Shown piece after piece: positions 49,777-57,247 of a DNA stretch of 64,000 nt. How positions within the stretch are numbered: position 1 is the stretch's first letter; each line of letters opens with the position of its first letter. Source of the DNA: Calothrix sp. PCC 6303 (GTDB lineage: Bacteria > Cyanobacteriota > Cyanobacteriia > Cyanobacteriales > Nostocaceae); contig NC_019751.1 of the NCBI RefSeq assembly GCF_000317435.1, forward strand, positions 1,984,001 to 2,048,000. Direction: 5' to 3'. The notes under the pieces are model-generated. The model worked only from the letters and a program-made list of their open reading frames with translations, ran no database searches and was not told the DNA's origin. Both the position numbers and the translations under genes were made by a program.

Positions 49777-50484
49777 ATGACGATAATTTACCGTTGTCAA
49801 ATTGAATTACACGATAGTGTTTATTACGCAACCCGCGAAATTGGTAGACTCTACGAAACTGAGCCAATCATTCATAATTACGCGCTCTGTTATGCACTCG
49901 GATTAGTAGATAGCGAAAAATATGCAACCACTGTCTCTGAAGAACATTCCTATCGCTATTTTTGTCCTGAACAAGTACCAAAATATGAGGAACATTTAAC
50001 CCCGTTAAATAAACAGGGTATTTATGTAACTCCAGCTTGTTCTATTAGCCATACATCCATACTCAACACATGGAAATATGCGAATAATAACTACCATGTG
50101 GAGATGGAAAAAACCCAAAAGAATATTCCCAGCTTTGGTAGAGCAAAGGAAATTGCACCGGAAAGTGTATTTGAGTTTTTGATAATTTCTCAAAATGAAT
50201 TAAAGCTACCAAAATGGATTCGCTTGGGTAAATGGATGAGTAAAGCTGAGGTTACTGTGGAAAAATTACCAGAACCAAAAACTAAAACTGATTTATTTAT
50301 CTGTACTCACCCATTAAACCCGCTGGATGTGATGTTTACTAATCAAGTAATTAGTTATGATGTGATAAATATGCCACCAGTTAGTTTAATTCAAAATGTG
50401 CAAATGCGTGGACAATATTACTATTTTGAAAATGTCAAAGATGTGAGATTACCCGTGAATATTTCGTACCGTTTTCGGAATTAA
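49777..50484 (+). CDS. csc1: Csc1 (Cas5d-type), type I-D subunit
   Basis: This 235-aa Cas5-like protein caps the 5' handle end of the crRNA complex. It shows CQIELHDSVYYATREIGRLY at the start and YVTPACSISHTSILNTWKYA in the middle. The 5-bp spacing to csc2 indicates one operon; a hairpin after its stop may end the effector transcript. Confidence 0.9.
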   Translation: MTIIYRCQIELHDSVYYATREIGRLYETEPIIHNYALCYALGLVDSEKYATTVSEEHSYRYFCPEQVPKYEEHLTPLNKQGIYVTPACSISHTSILNTWKYANNNYHVEMEKTQKNIPSFGRAKEIAPESVFEFLIISQNELKLPKWIRLGKWMSKAEVTVEKLPEPKTKTDLFICTHPLNPLDVMFTNQVISYDVINMPPVSLIQNVQMRGQYYYFENVKDVRLPVNISYRFRN

Positions 50485-50943
50485 GTTTCTCAATTAAATT
50501 GAGGACGCAATAAGTTGCGTCCCTATTTTACAAAACTAGAACTACGCTTCTTCGATTTTACAGATTGAATTGCTAGAAATTCGTTTGCAAAACTACCTTT
50601 TCTCTTGTAAAAATAACTTGCGAGTACACTGACGTTGATATTCTTTTAATTCGGGTGCATCCCAGTTTTTATTCCTCGATGACATAATAAATTTAACCTG
50701 TGATTGCGTAGTACTTTCATTGGTAAGGAACGGGAATTTAATAACATGCAATTTTGCTAGACAATGAAATGGTGCGTTACGCTCCGCTTACACACCCTAC
50801 TTTTGTACTTTATTTAATCCACGCTCCTAAGCTGGCTTTTAATTTCTCAGTTAGTGCGATCGCATGATTACGATCATCAATTTTCAGAAGTTTTTTCCTA
50901 ATTTTTAGCTTTTTCCAGGTTTTTACCTAATTTGTTAAAGTCT
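50485..50943. other. Gap between effector and adaptation modules
   Basis: About 460 bp without a gene. A hairpin lies at 50503-50522. A decayed piece of the GGTGCGTTACG...ACACACCCTA repeat is at 50771-50801. A promoter for cas6-cas4-cas1-cas2 is expected near 50850-50930 but no clear boxes could be fixed. Confidence 0.5.
50503..50522 (+). terminator. Hairpin after csc1
   Basis: GGACGCAA-TAAG-TTGCGTCC is a perfect 8-bp stem with a 4-nt loop, 18 bp after the csc1 stop and followed by CTATTTTA. It probably terminates or attenuates the effector operon, separating it from cas6 onward. Confidence 0.7.
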
Positions 50944-51783
50944 ATGCCCTACAGTTTAATTCTAAATATCCTCCCACAGTCAACTATCTACCCCAATTAC
51001 CTGACGGGGAGACATTACCATGCTTTATTCCTCAGTCTTATTAGTTCGGTTGATCGCAGTTTAGGGGACAAGCTACATGATTCTACCGCAGATAAGGCTT
51101 TTACCCTTTCTCCATTGCAAGTAAGCGATCGCATTCATCATAACTATCCAAAAAAAACACCGCGCAGTAATTTATTACAAGTAAACCAAAACGAACCGAT
51201 TCCTCCGGGTACTCCCTGTTGGTGGAGAATTTCGCTTCTAGATGATACTTTATTCAGTAAACTAACACCCTTGTGGTTGGATATAAATCCCAAACAACCC
51301 TGGCTCTTAGGAAGTGCAGATTTATTTATTACCAGTATTTTAGCCACACTTAGACAAACTCAACCTTGGGCAAATGCTTGCAGTTATCATCAACTTTATG
51401 AACAAGCAAGCGAGAGCGATCGCATTTTAAACTTTCTATTTTCAACACCAGTTTGTTTCCGTCAGGGTAGTTATGATTCCTGTTTACCAACTCGTGAAAG
51501 TGTCTTTAATAGTTTACTTCGGAGTTGGAATAAATATGCTGGATTAGAATTTTTAGAATCTAAACTGGATACAATTTTCCCAAACTTTTTTAATATTAAA
51601 ACCGATATTGTCAGTGATTCTCGCAGCAAGTTTATCGGGTGTATTGGTGAAATTTCCTACCGGATTATGGGAGATATAGAACCAATTGAAATTAAACAAT
51701 TAAATACATTAGCTGACTTTGCTATATATGCAGGGATTGGACGTAAAACGACAATGGGTATGGGGATGGTGAGGAGAATCTAG
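50944..51783 (+). CDS. cas6: Cas6 crRNA endoribonuclease
   Basis: This 279-aa RAMP protein cuts the pre-crRNA at the base of the repeat hairpin, leaving the ATTGAAAC handle. Ferredoxin-like folds are suggested at both ends, and the C-terminal glycine-rich loop GIGRKTTMGMGMVRR is diagnostic. The frame opens at TTG 50932, but ATG 50944 (MPYSLILNIL) matches the family start. It should process both arrays, and possibly the mini-array at 42580-42680, whose hairpin is intact. Confidence 0.9.
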   Translation: MPYSLILNILPQSTIYPNYLTGRHYHALFLSLISSVDRSLGDKLHDSTADKAFTLSPLQVSDRIHHNYPKKTPRSNLLQVNQNEPIPPGTPCWWRISLLDDTLFSKLTPLWLDINPKQPWLLGSADLFITSILATLRQTQPWANACSYHQLYEQASESDRILNFLFSTPVCFRQGSYDSCLPTRESVFNSLLRSWNKYAGLEFLESKLDTIFPNFFNIKTDIVSDSRSKFIGCIGEISYRIMGDIEPIEIKQLNTLADFAIYAGIGRKTTMGMGMVRRI

Positions 51784-51825
51784 AAACGCCATACATCACG
51801 TATTTTATAAAAAATAGTTCAAAAA

Positions 51826-52416
51826 ATGAAAAATGAAGAATATATCCCGATTGCGGCATTGAATCAATATACCTATTGTCCGCATCGTTGTTGGCGAATA
51901 CATTGTGCTGGGGAATTTACAGATAATCAATACACAATTGAAGGAACGAGTTTGCACGATCGCGTTCATACTGTTGGTGAAGGAAATCGGGACGAAATTT
52001 GGCAAGTTCGGGCGATTTGGTTGAAATCAGAGCAATATAAACTTATAGGAAAATCGGATTTAATTGAATTGGAGAATAGTGGATGGTTGCCAGTGGAATA
52101 TAAACGAGGAAAAAAGGGTGAATGGGACAATGATGAGTTACAGGTTTGCGCTCAGGCTTTATGTTTGGAAGAAATGACAGGTAAACATATCCAAACTGGA
52201 TATGTTTATTATGCTCAAACTCATCAACGTCAATTAATCGAAATTAACCCAGAATTGCGTCGTCAAACTATTAATACAATTACTGATGTTACTAGGCTAT
52301 TAGTAACTGGGGCAATGCCACAAGCCATATACAGCAATAGGTGTAAGGGTTGTAGCTTATATGAACAATGTTTACCAAAAGCCACAGAAAAAGTTGGTAA
52401 ATATTGTGAAGACTAG
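51826..52416 (+). CDS. cas4: Cas4 nuclease
   Basis: This 196-aa RecB-like, iron-sulfur nuclease trims prespacers and helps PAM selection. It shows the first Cys in YTYCPHRCW, the PDDEXK residues in LIGKSDLIEL and PVEYKRG, the QVCAQALCLEE motif, and the C-terminal cluster CKGCSLYEQC. The next gene is cas1, as usual in type I-D. Confidence 0.93.
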   Translation: MKNEEYIPIAALNQYTYCPHRCWRIHCAGEFTDNQYTIEGTSLHDRVHTVGEGNRDEIWQVRAIWLKSEQYKLIGKSDLIELENSGWLPVEYKRGKKGEWDNDELQVCAQALCLEEMTGKHIQTGYVYYAQTHQRQLIEINPELRRQTINTITDVTRLLVTGAMPQAIYSNRCKGCSLYEQCLPKATEKVGKYCED

Positions 52417-52526
52417 TGCGGGTATTTTGTACCCTAGAAACAGCAAGGAGTAAGTTGCTCTCCTAACTCTAAAAGTACAGTTTGTCAGATAAATAATATA
52501 GTTTTTCTAGCACAAAGTAAAATAAG

Positions 52527-53531
52527 ATGGGTACTGTTTACGTTACACAGGATGATGCTTTTATCGGTAAAGTTGATGAGAGATTGCATGTAAGAATTGA
52601 GAAAAAGACAATTTTAGATGTACCTTTGATTAAAATTGATGGTTTAGTTGTTATGGGAAGAGCGAGTATTTCTCCAATGGCAATCATGGAATTAATTCAA
52701 AATAAAATCCCTCTAACTTTTCTGACTATTAATGGTAAATATATTGCCCGTTTGGAGCCAGAAATGAGTAAGAATATATTTTTGCGAAATGCTCAGTGGA
52801 AAGCGGCAGGAGATTCATCCCAAGCGATTCATGTTACTAAGGCATTTGTCAGGGGAAAATTAAAAAACTATCGCTATGCGTTGTTAAGATTACAACGTAG
52901 TTATCTTGAACATGACTTGAGTCAAAGTTTAATTCAATTAAAGCAATCGATTGAATCTTTGGAAAAAGTTAATAATATTGATTCGATTCGAGGTTACGAA
53001 GGTGCTGGTAGTGCGGTTTATTTTGGTTGCTTTGATAAATTCATTCGAGTCGATAATTTCAGCTTTAAAAATCGCAATCGCCGTCCACCAGTAGACCCTG
53101 TAAATTCACTTTTAAGCTTAGGATATTCCCTATTACGTCATGATATTCAAAGTGCATTAAATATTGTTGGTTTTGACCCATATCTAGGATATTTACATGT
53201 CGAACGATACGGAAGACCTTCTTTGGCTTTAGATTTGATGGAAGAGTTTCGTCCTTTAATTGTTGATGCGGTAGTTATCAATTCGATTAACAAGAAAATA
53301 TTAAAGCCATCTGATTTTATTACCGAACCTGTTAGCAATGCAGTTTCACTTACGAAGGAAGGTTTACATACTTTTTTGAAGTTATACCAGGAGAAAAAAC
53401 AGGCAAAGTTCAAACATCCTGTTTTAGGAATTCAAAAAACATATCAAGAAAGTTTTGAAGTTCAAGCACGTTTATTGGGTAAATATTTGATGGGAGAAAT
53501 AGATAAATATCCCCCATTAATCATGAAGTAA
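52527..53531 (+). CDS. cas1: Cas1 integrase
   Basis: This 334-aa enzyme catalyses integration of new spacers together with Cas2. Metal ligands are seen as Glu in RGYEGAGSA (~155), His in GYLHVERYG (~220) and Asp in ALDLMEEFRP (~235). Length and motif order are normal for type I Cas1. cas2 follows after 21 bp. Confidence 0.95.
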   Translation: MGTVYVTQDDAFIGKVDERLHVRIEKKTILDVPLIKIDGLVVMGRASISPMAIMELIQNKIPLTFLTINGKYIARLEPEMSKNIFLRNAQWKAAGDSSQAIHVTKAFVRGKLKNYRYALLRLQRSYLEHDLSQSLIQLKQSIESLEKVNNIDSIRGYEGAGSAVYFGCFDKFIRVDNFSFKNRNRRPPVDPVNSLLSLGYSLLRHDIQSALNIVGFDPYLGYLHVERYGRPSLALDLMEEFRPLIVDAVVINSINKKILKPSDFITEPVSNAVSLTKEGLHTFLKLYQEKKQAKFKHPVLGIQKTYQESFEVQARLLGKYLMGEIDKYPPLIMK

Positions 53532-53552
53532 TTTAATTATCAGTTTTTAACT

Positions 53553-53825
53553 ATGTTTGTTGTTGTTTCTTACGACATTCCCGAAGATAAGCGTCGTACC
53601 AAAATTCACAATACTCTCAAATCCTACGGACAGTGGATGCAATATTCTCTCTTTGAGTGCGATTTGACTGATACCCAGTATGCTAAATTGCGATCGCGTC
53701 TCTCCAAGCTCATCAAGCCTCAAGAAGATAGCGTGCGGTTTTATTTCCTTTGTGCTTGCTGTAAAGGTAAGGTGGAGCGTATTGGTGGTGAAATGCCCAG
53801 GAATGATACAATGTTTTTTATTTGA
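53553..53825 (+). CDS. cas2: Cas2
   Basis: This 90-aa ferredoxin-like protein bridges the Cas1 dimers in the integration complex. The N-terminal VVSYDIPEDKRRTKIHNTL is diagnostic, and Asp8 is the conserved acidic residue. It is the last gene of the cas set, and the leader of array 2 starts 12 bp after its stop. Confidence 0.95.
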   Translation: MFVVVSYDIPEDKRRTKIHNTLKSYGQWMQYSLFECDLTDTQYAKLRSRLSKLIKPQEDSVRFYFLCACCKGKVERIGGEMPRNDTMFFI

Positions 53826-53837
53826 TTCTAGTTTGTT

Positions 53838-54084
53838 GTGCGAACCTGGGGGTGTAGAAAAATGGTGAGCCTTTTTTCGCCTTGTATTACTTGCGCTATA
53901 TGCGTTTGAGGGTTTTCTATTTCTTAATCGGTTCGCACGGTTGCTGAAAGTATTGCTCTGTAGGCTTTTTGCAGTTTTATGTGCTGCGATAGTTGACAGG
54001 TTAGTGGCTGAAACGTTATTTTAAATGAGGTTCTCACTTTTGTACCTTGAAAACTAAATACAGTAAGGGTTGTATCTCAAAGCG
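53838..54084 (+). promoter_or_regulatory. CRISPR leader of array 2
   Basis: A 247-bp near-copy of the array 1 leader, including the inverted repeat GTGCGAACC (53838-53846) / GGTTCGCAC (53930-53938) at identical spacing and the same last ~20 bp before the first repeat. Confidence 0.85.
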
Positions 54085-55287
54085 GTTCCTATAAACTAAA
54101 ATCCCTATCAGGGATTGAAACAGATATACGCTCAATCATCATCATAATTTCCTTTTGTTCCTATAAACTAAAATCCCTATCAGGGATTGAAACATTTTAA
54201 AGCAGGCGCTAGAATTAGCAGAAGCAAAATCACGTTCCTATAAACTAAAATCCCTATCAGGGATTGAAACTCAAACCTTAAATCGGTTGCTATCAGCATA
54301 TATTGTTCCTATAAACTAAAATCCCTATCAGGGATTGAAACCTAGTAGGAACTACCAACGAGTCGGAAATTTTAAAGTTCCTATAAACTAAAATCCCTAT
54401 CAGGGATTGAAACTTAGCGAATGTGACCGAAGAATTGAGCGACGAACTGTTCCTATAAACTAAAATCCCTATCAGGGATTGAAACCAACTAAATCCCCAA
54501 TCATCCTGTTTTGTTGTTGGGTGTTCCTATAAACTAAAATCCCTATCAGGGATTGAAACGCGTCCTCAATAACTTTTGTAAATGCGGCTTTTTGTTCCTA
54601 TAAACTAAAATCCCTATCAGGGATTGAAACCTCTGGTCGCTACCTGGCGCTGCGCGCCAGGTCAGTTCCTATAAACTAAAATCCCTATCAGGGATTGAAA
54701 CCTAAAACCTTTTTAGGTCAAGCCGTTACAGGACTTAGTTCCTATAAACTAAAATCCCTATCAGGGATTGAAACATATGCGATCGCGCCAAATCTCAAAG
54801 TAGGATCTTCACGTTCCTATAAACTAAAATCCCTATCAGGGATTGAAACCAAGCTTTGTACAACTTCAAGAAAAATCAAATAGTTGTTCCTATAAACTAA
54901 AATCCCTATCAGGGATTGAAACGGACGAAGGCAGCTTCGACGGATTACTAAGTGCATTGTTCCTATAAACTAAAATCCCTATCAGGGATTGAAACCGCAG
55001 TTACTGTTCCCCTGCGAAAAGTCAACGTGGAGTTCCTATAAACTAAAATCCCTATCAGGGATTGAAACCTAATATCTTGATCACATCCTCCACCAATAGC
55101 AGGTTCCTATAAACTAAAATCCCTATCAGGGATTGAAACCGAGGTATGCAGCTATAGACCCGCTGCGTCCTCTGTTCCGTTCCTATAAACTAAAATCCCT
55201 ATCAGGGATTGAAACCTTTATTCGATGAAATTTTCTGGGCTGAAGGTACTGTTCCTATAAACTAAAATCCCTATCAGGGATTGAAAC
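54085..55287 (+). CRISPR. CRISPR array 2 (17 repeats, 16 spacers)
   Basis: The repeat is the same 37 bp as in array 1 (CTAAAA variant throughout). Starts: 54085, 54157, 54234, 54305, 54377, 54449, 54523, 54594, 54665, 54738, 54813, 54886, 54959, 55032, 55103, 55179 and 55251. Spacers are 34-40 nt and show no match to each other by eye. The spacer at 54631-54664 contains a perfect 9-bp inverted repeat (ACCTGGCGC/GCGCCAGGT). No repeat is degenerate, even at the distal end, which lies 39 bp from the att core at 55327. Confidence 0.98.
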
Positions 55288-55304
55288 GACGAGTAAAGCG
55301 ATCG

Positions 55305-55319
55305 CATGGTAAAACTAGC
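55305..55319 (-). repeat. Inner recombinase half-site, array end
   Basis: On the minus strand this reads GCTAGTTTTACCATG, matching 33058-33072 in inverted orientation at 14/15 positions. It lies 7 bp from the TTACCT core, versus 3 bp at the other end. Confidence 0.75.
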
Positions 55320-55853
55320 TTAAGGCTTACCTGATGCCACACCCAAAACTACACCAACTTTCTCCCGATTAAATTCATTATTTTGTCCGTAACCTGCATC
55401 TTCCATTGCTTCTTTAGCAACTACCAAACTCAGAAGTTGGGAGACATCTGTAACTTCTAAAATATTTGGTGGTAGTCCAAATTCCATCGGATTAAAATCA
55501 ACGTAGGGAATAAAACCACCCCGTTTACAGTAGGTTTTATCTTCGGGTGTTCTGGGATTAGGATCGTAATATTCATCAACATTCCAATGAGAATCGGGGA
55601 TGTCAGTAATACAGTCAATCTTTTTAATAATATTTTCCCAATATTCCCGCATATTCCGAGATTGGGGTAACAAACTAGCCATCCCTACTATGGCAATGGG
55701 ATTGTGTTGTAATTTCGTATTCATGGGATTGACTGGTACCGATTTATCTGACATCCGTTTTTTCTCCTCAATATGTTTAATTACTGCCTGTTCACAATTG
55801 TTGATATGTTCTTCTAACTGCGCTAAGGCATTATTCAACCAAGAAGCAGACAT
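55320..55853 (-). CDS. hglE: HglE, 5' segment (N-terminal part of KS)
   Basis: This is the first ~175 codons of HglE: an N-terminal docking-type helix (LNNALAQLEEHINNCEQAV), then the KS beginning NPIAIVGMASLLPQ, IIKKIDCITDIPDSHWNV and VGVVLGVASGK. After the core repeat the frame runs two more codons into element DNA and stops at 55320. Joined to the 3' segment it reads GVASGKQLAMPLAARLEYP, continuous KS sequence. ATG 55853 is chosen; the frame opens at TTG 55859. Without excision this yields only a useless ~177-aa peptide. Confidence 0.93.
   Translation of the reverse strand: MSASWLNNALAQLEEHINNCEQAVIKHIEEKKRMSDKSVPVNPMNTKLQHNPIAIVGMASLLPQSRNMREYWENIIKKIDCITDIPDSHWNVDEYYDPNPRTPEDKTYCKRGGFIPYVDFNPMEFGLPPNILEVTDVSQLLSLVVAKEAMEDAGYGQNNEFNREKVGVVLGVASGKP
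55327..55332. repeat. Core att repeat, array end (TTACCT)
   Basis: Direct copy of 33049-33054. The flanking bases differ on both sides (C/G here; T/C at the other end), so identity is exactly 6 bp. Confidence 0.85.
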
Positions 55854-56308
55854 AGGCAATTTTCTAGGGTTTTATTTGGCGGTTTAATTTGTAGATAGGT
55901 GATAACTACTTACTGCAAATTGATTTTTGGTAGCAGTAATCCTAGAGACTTGTACCTACTGAAAATATAGTGATTCAATATAGATTTGGGATTTACCTAA
56001 ATCTACAGAGATCCCCCAAAGTGAAGATTTTTAAATCTGAATTACAGAAGTTGGAAGAGAAAGTAGCTTGGGTGTGTTGTAGCTTACAAACCGAGGGTAA
56101 AGCAACCCAACATTAACCAACATTAATGGGATGAGAATGTTGGGCACTTCAAAATGAAGTAGCAAGCTAATGTAAAGCTTTAACTTAACCTACAGGATAT
56201 CTCTTCTTGTGATTCTATACGCAAAGATAATCAAGAATATTAGTAGAGGATTTAACTGATTCTTGATTGGGCAACTAACTTAAATAACTTTGGTGAGGAT
56301 TCGGAAAG
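55854..56308. other. hglE upstream region
   Basis: About 455 bp before hglE without a gene. It contains a long-range hairpin (CCCAACATT 56106-56114 with AATGTTGGG 56136-56144) and a small ACTTCAAAATGAAGT palindrome. The heterocyst-induced hglE promoter should be here; no DIF or NtcA box could be assigned with confidence. Confidence 0.45.
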
Positions 56309-56587
56309 TTAAATAGTAGTTGATTGTTGATGTGCTGGTAACAAGTCAATCACATTGTTGAAGCTAGTAAAGTAGTTTTCTAACGCTTGTGCTGCTTGTC
56401 CGGTAAATTCAACCCATTCCTGATGATAAAGGTTTTGGGAAGTTGATTCTAGCTGAAATAGAGGAAACCTTGGGGTAGCTATTAAAACAGAAACACTATT
56501 TTCTCCAGAACTGGTTATATTGTCTAGTTTAATTGCCGCAATATAACTGGTGTTAATGATAATGTTCTGTATCTTGATAAATGACAT
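56309..56587 (-). CDS. Small hypothetical protein
   Basis: This 92-aa protein (MSFIKIQNIIINTSYIAAIK...) resembles no family I can name. It looks beta-rich at the N-terminus with a helical second half (WVEFTGQAAQALENYFTSF), and the composition is that of a soluble protein. It lies upstream of hglE on the same strand, with its own start and no overlap. Confidence 0.5.
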   Translation of the reverse strand: MSFIKIQNIIINTSYIAAIKLDNITSSGENSVSVLIATPRFPLFQLESTSQNLYHQEWVEFTGQAAQALENYFTSFNNVIDLLPAHQQSTTI

Positions 56588-57247
56588 AGCTATTTGTAGG
56601 GTTCAAGATGGTAAGAATATGCTGGAAAATTGCGACGAGAATACTCCTCTTGTATTCCCTTTCAAGGAAAAACTGAAAAATCACCTATTTTTCAGCTTTA
56701 GGATTTACGCGAAATTGTTTTAGAAGTTTTTATATTTCGCGTTATTTGTAAGATTAATTATGTATAGGGCAAAAGTCAAAATTCAGGATTAGCAATTATA
56801 GTTAGTTTGCATAACATCAGCGTAGGATAGCTAAGTTTTATGTCCTGAATTATTTCAATTTCATCGCTATTAAATTATTGTTAACTGATAACTGTTAACT
56901 ATTTGGTGTTGATGAGAGTTAAACAAAGTGTTTGTGAATTTTCTAAGAAGTGAGTATTACTAATGTAAATGTTAGTGCGAATAAAAAAGTATAGCTAACT
57001 ACTTTTAGTGGCTATTATTGAAATATCTTACAGCTATTATAATGATTTGGTGAATTTTACTAGCGAGATGTACTCACTAAACTTTTATTTGGTTATGAGT
57101 GCAACAAATCTAAATTATGGTTGTTATATAAGCGAATTTATTATCTCTAATAGAACTATTTGGGAGTTTTTAAAATATTTGATTGGGGAAAATTACAGAT
57201 AATTGTAGTTAGCTAATCACAAATTATTAATTCCCCAAAATTAAGAT
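56588..57247. other. AT-rich gap
   Basis: No supported gene. A 64-codon + frame with a GTG start at 57008 has no recognisable features and is left out. A few TGATAACTGTTAACT-type STRR units occur near 56880. Confidence 0.4.

Larger units (their letters stand above)
33049..55326. mobile_element. hglE interruption element (about 22.28 kb) carrying type I-D CRISPR-Cas
   Basis: The element lies inside the KS domain of hglE and is bounded by 6-bp direct repeats TTACCT (33049-33054 and 55327-55332). Removing one repeat plus everything between gives a continuous hglE frame: 527 nt from the left part plus 5,104 nt from the right part equals 5,631 nt. A large serine recombinase lies at one end, as in the fdxN (XisF) element of Anabaena. 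Cargo: IS remnants, two CRISPR arrays, all type I-D cas genes, toxin-antitoxin genes. hglE is a known insertion target of such elements in heterocystous cyanobacteria; excision during differentiation is inferred. Confidence 0.9.

Noticed and set aside
54695-54883. 62-aa ORF in array 2
   Set aside because: Translation of CRISPR repeats and spacers.
57008-57202. 64-aa ORF with GTG start
   Set aside because: Very AT-rich, no ribosome-binding site seen and no recognisable motif.
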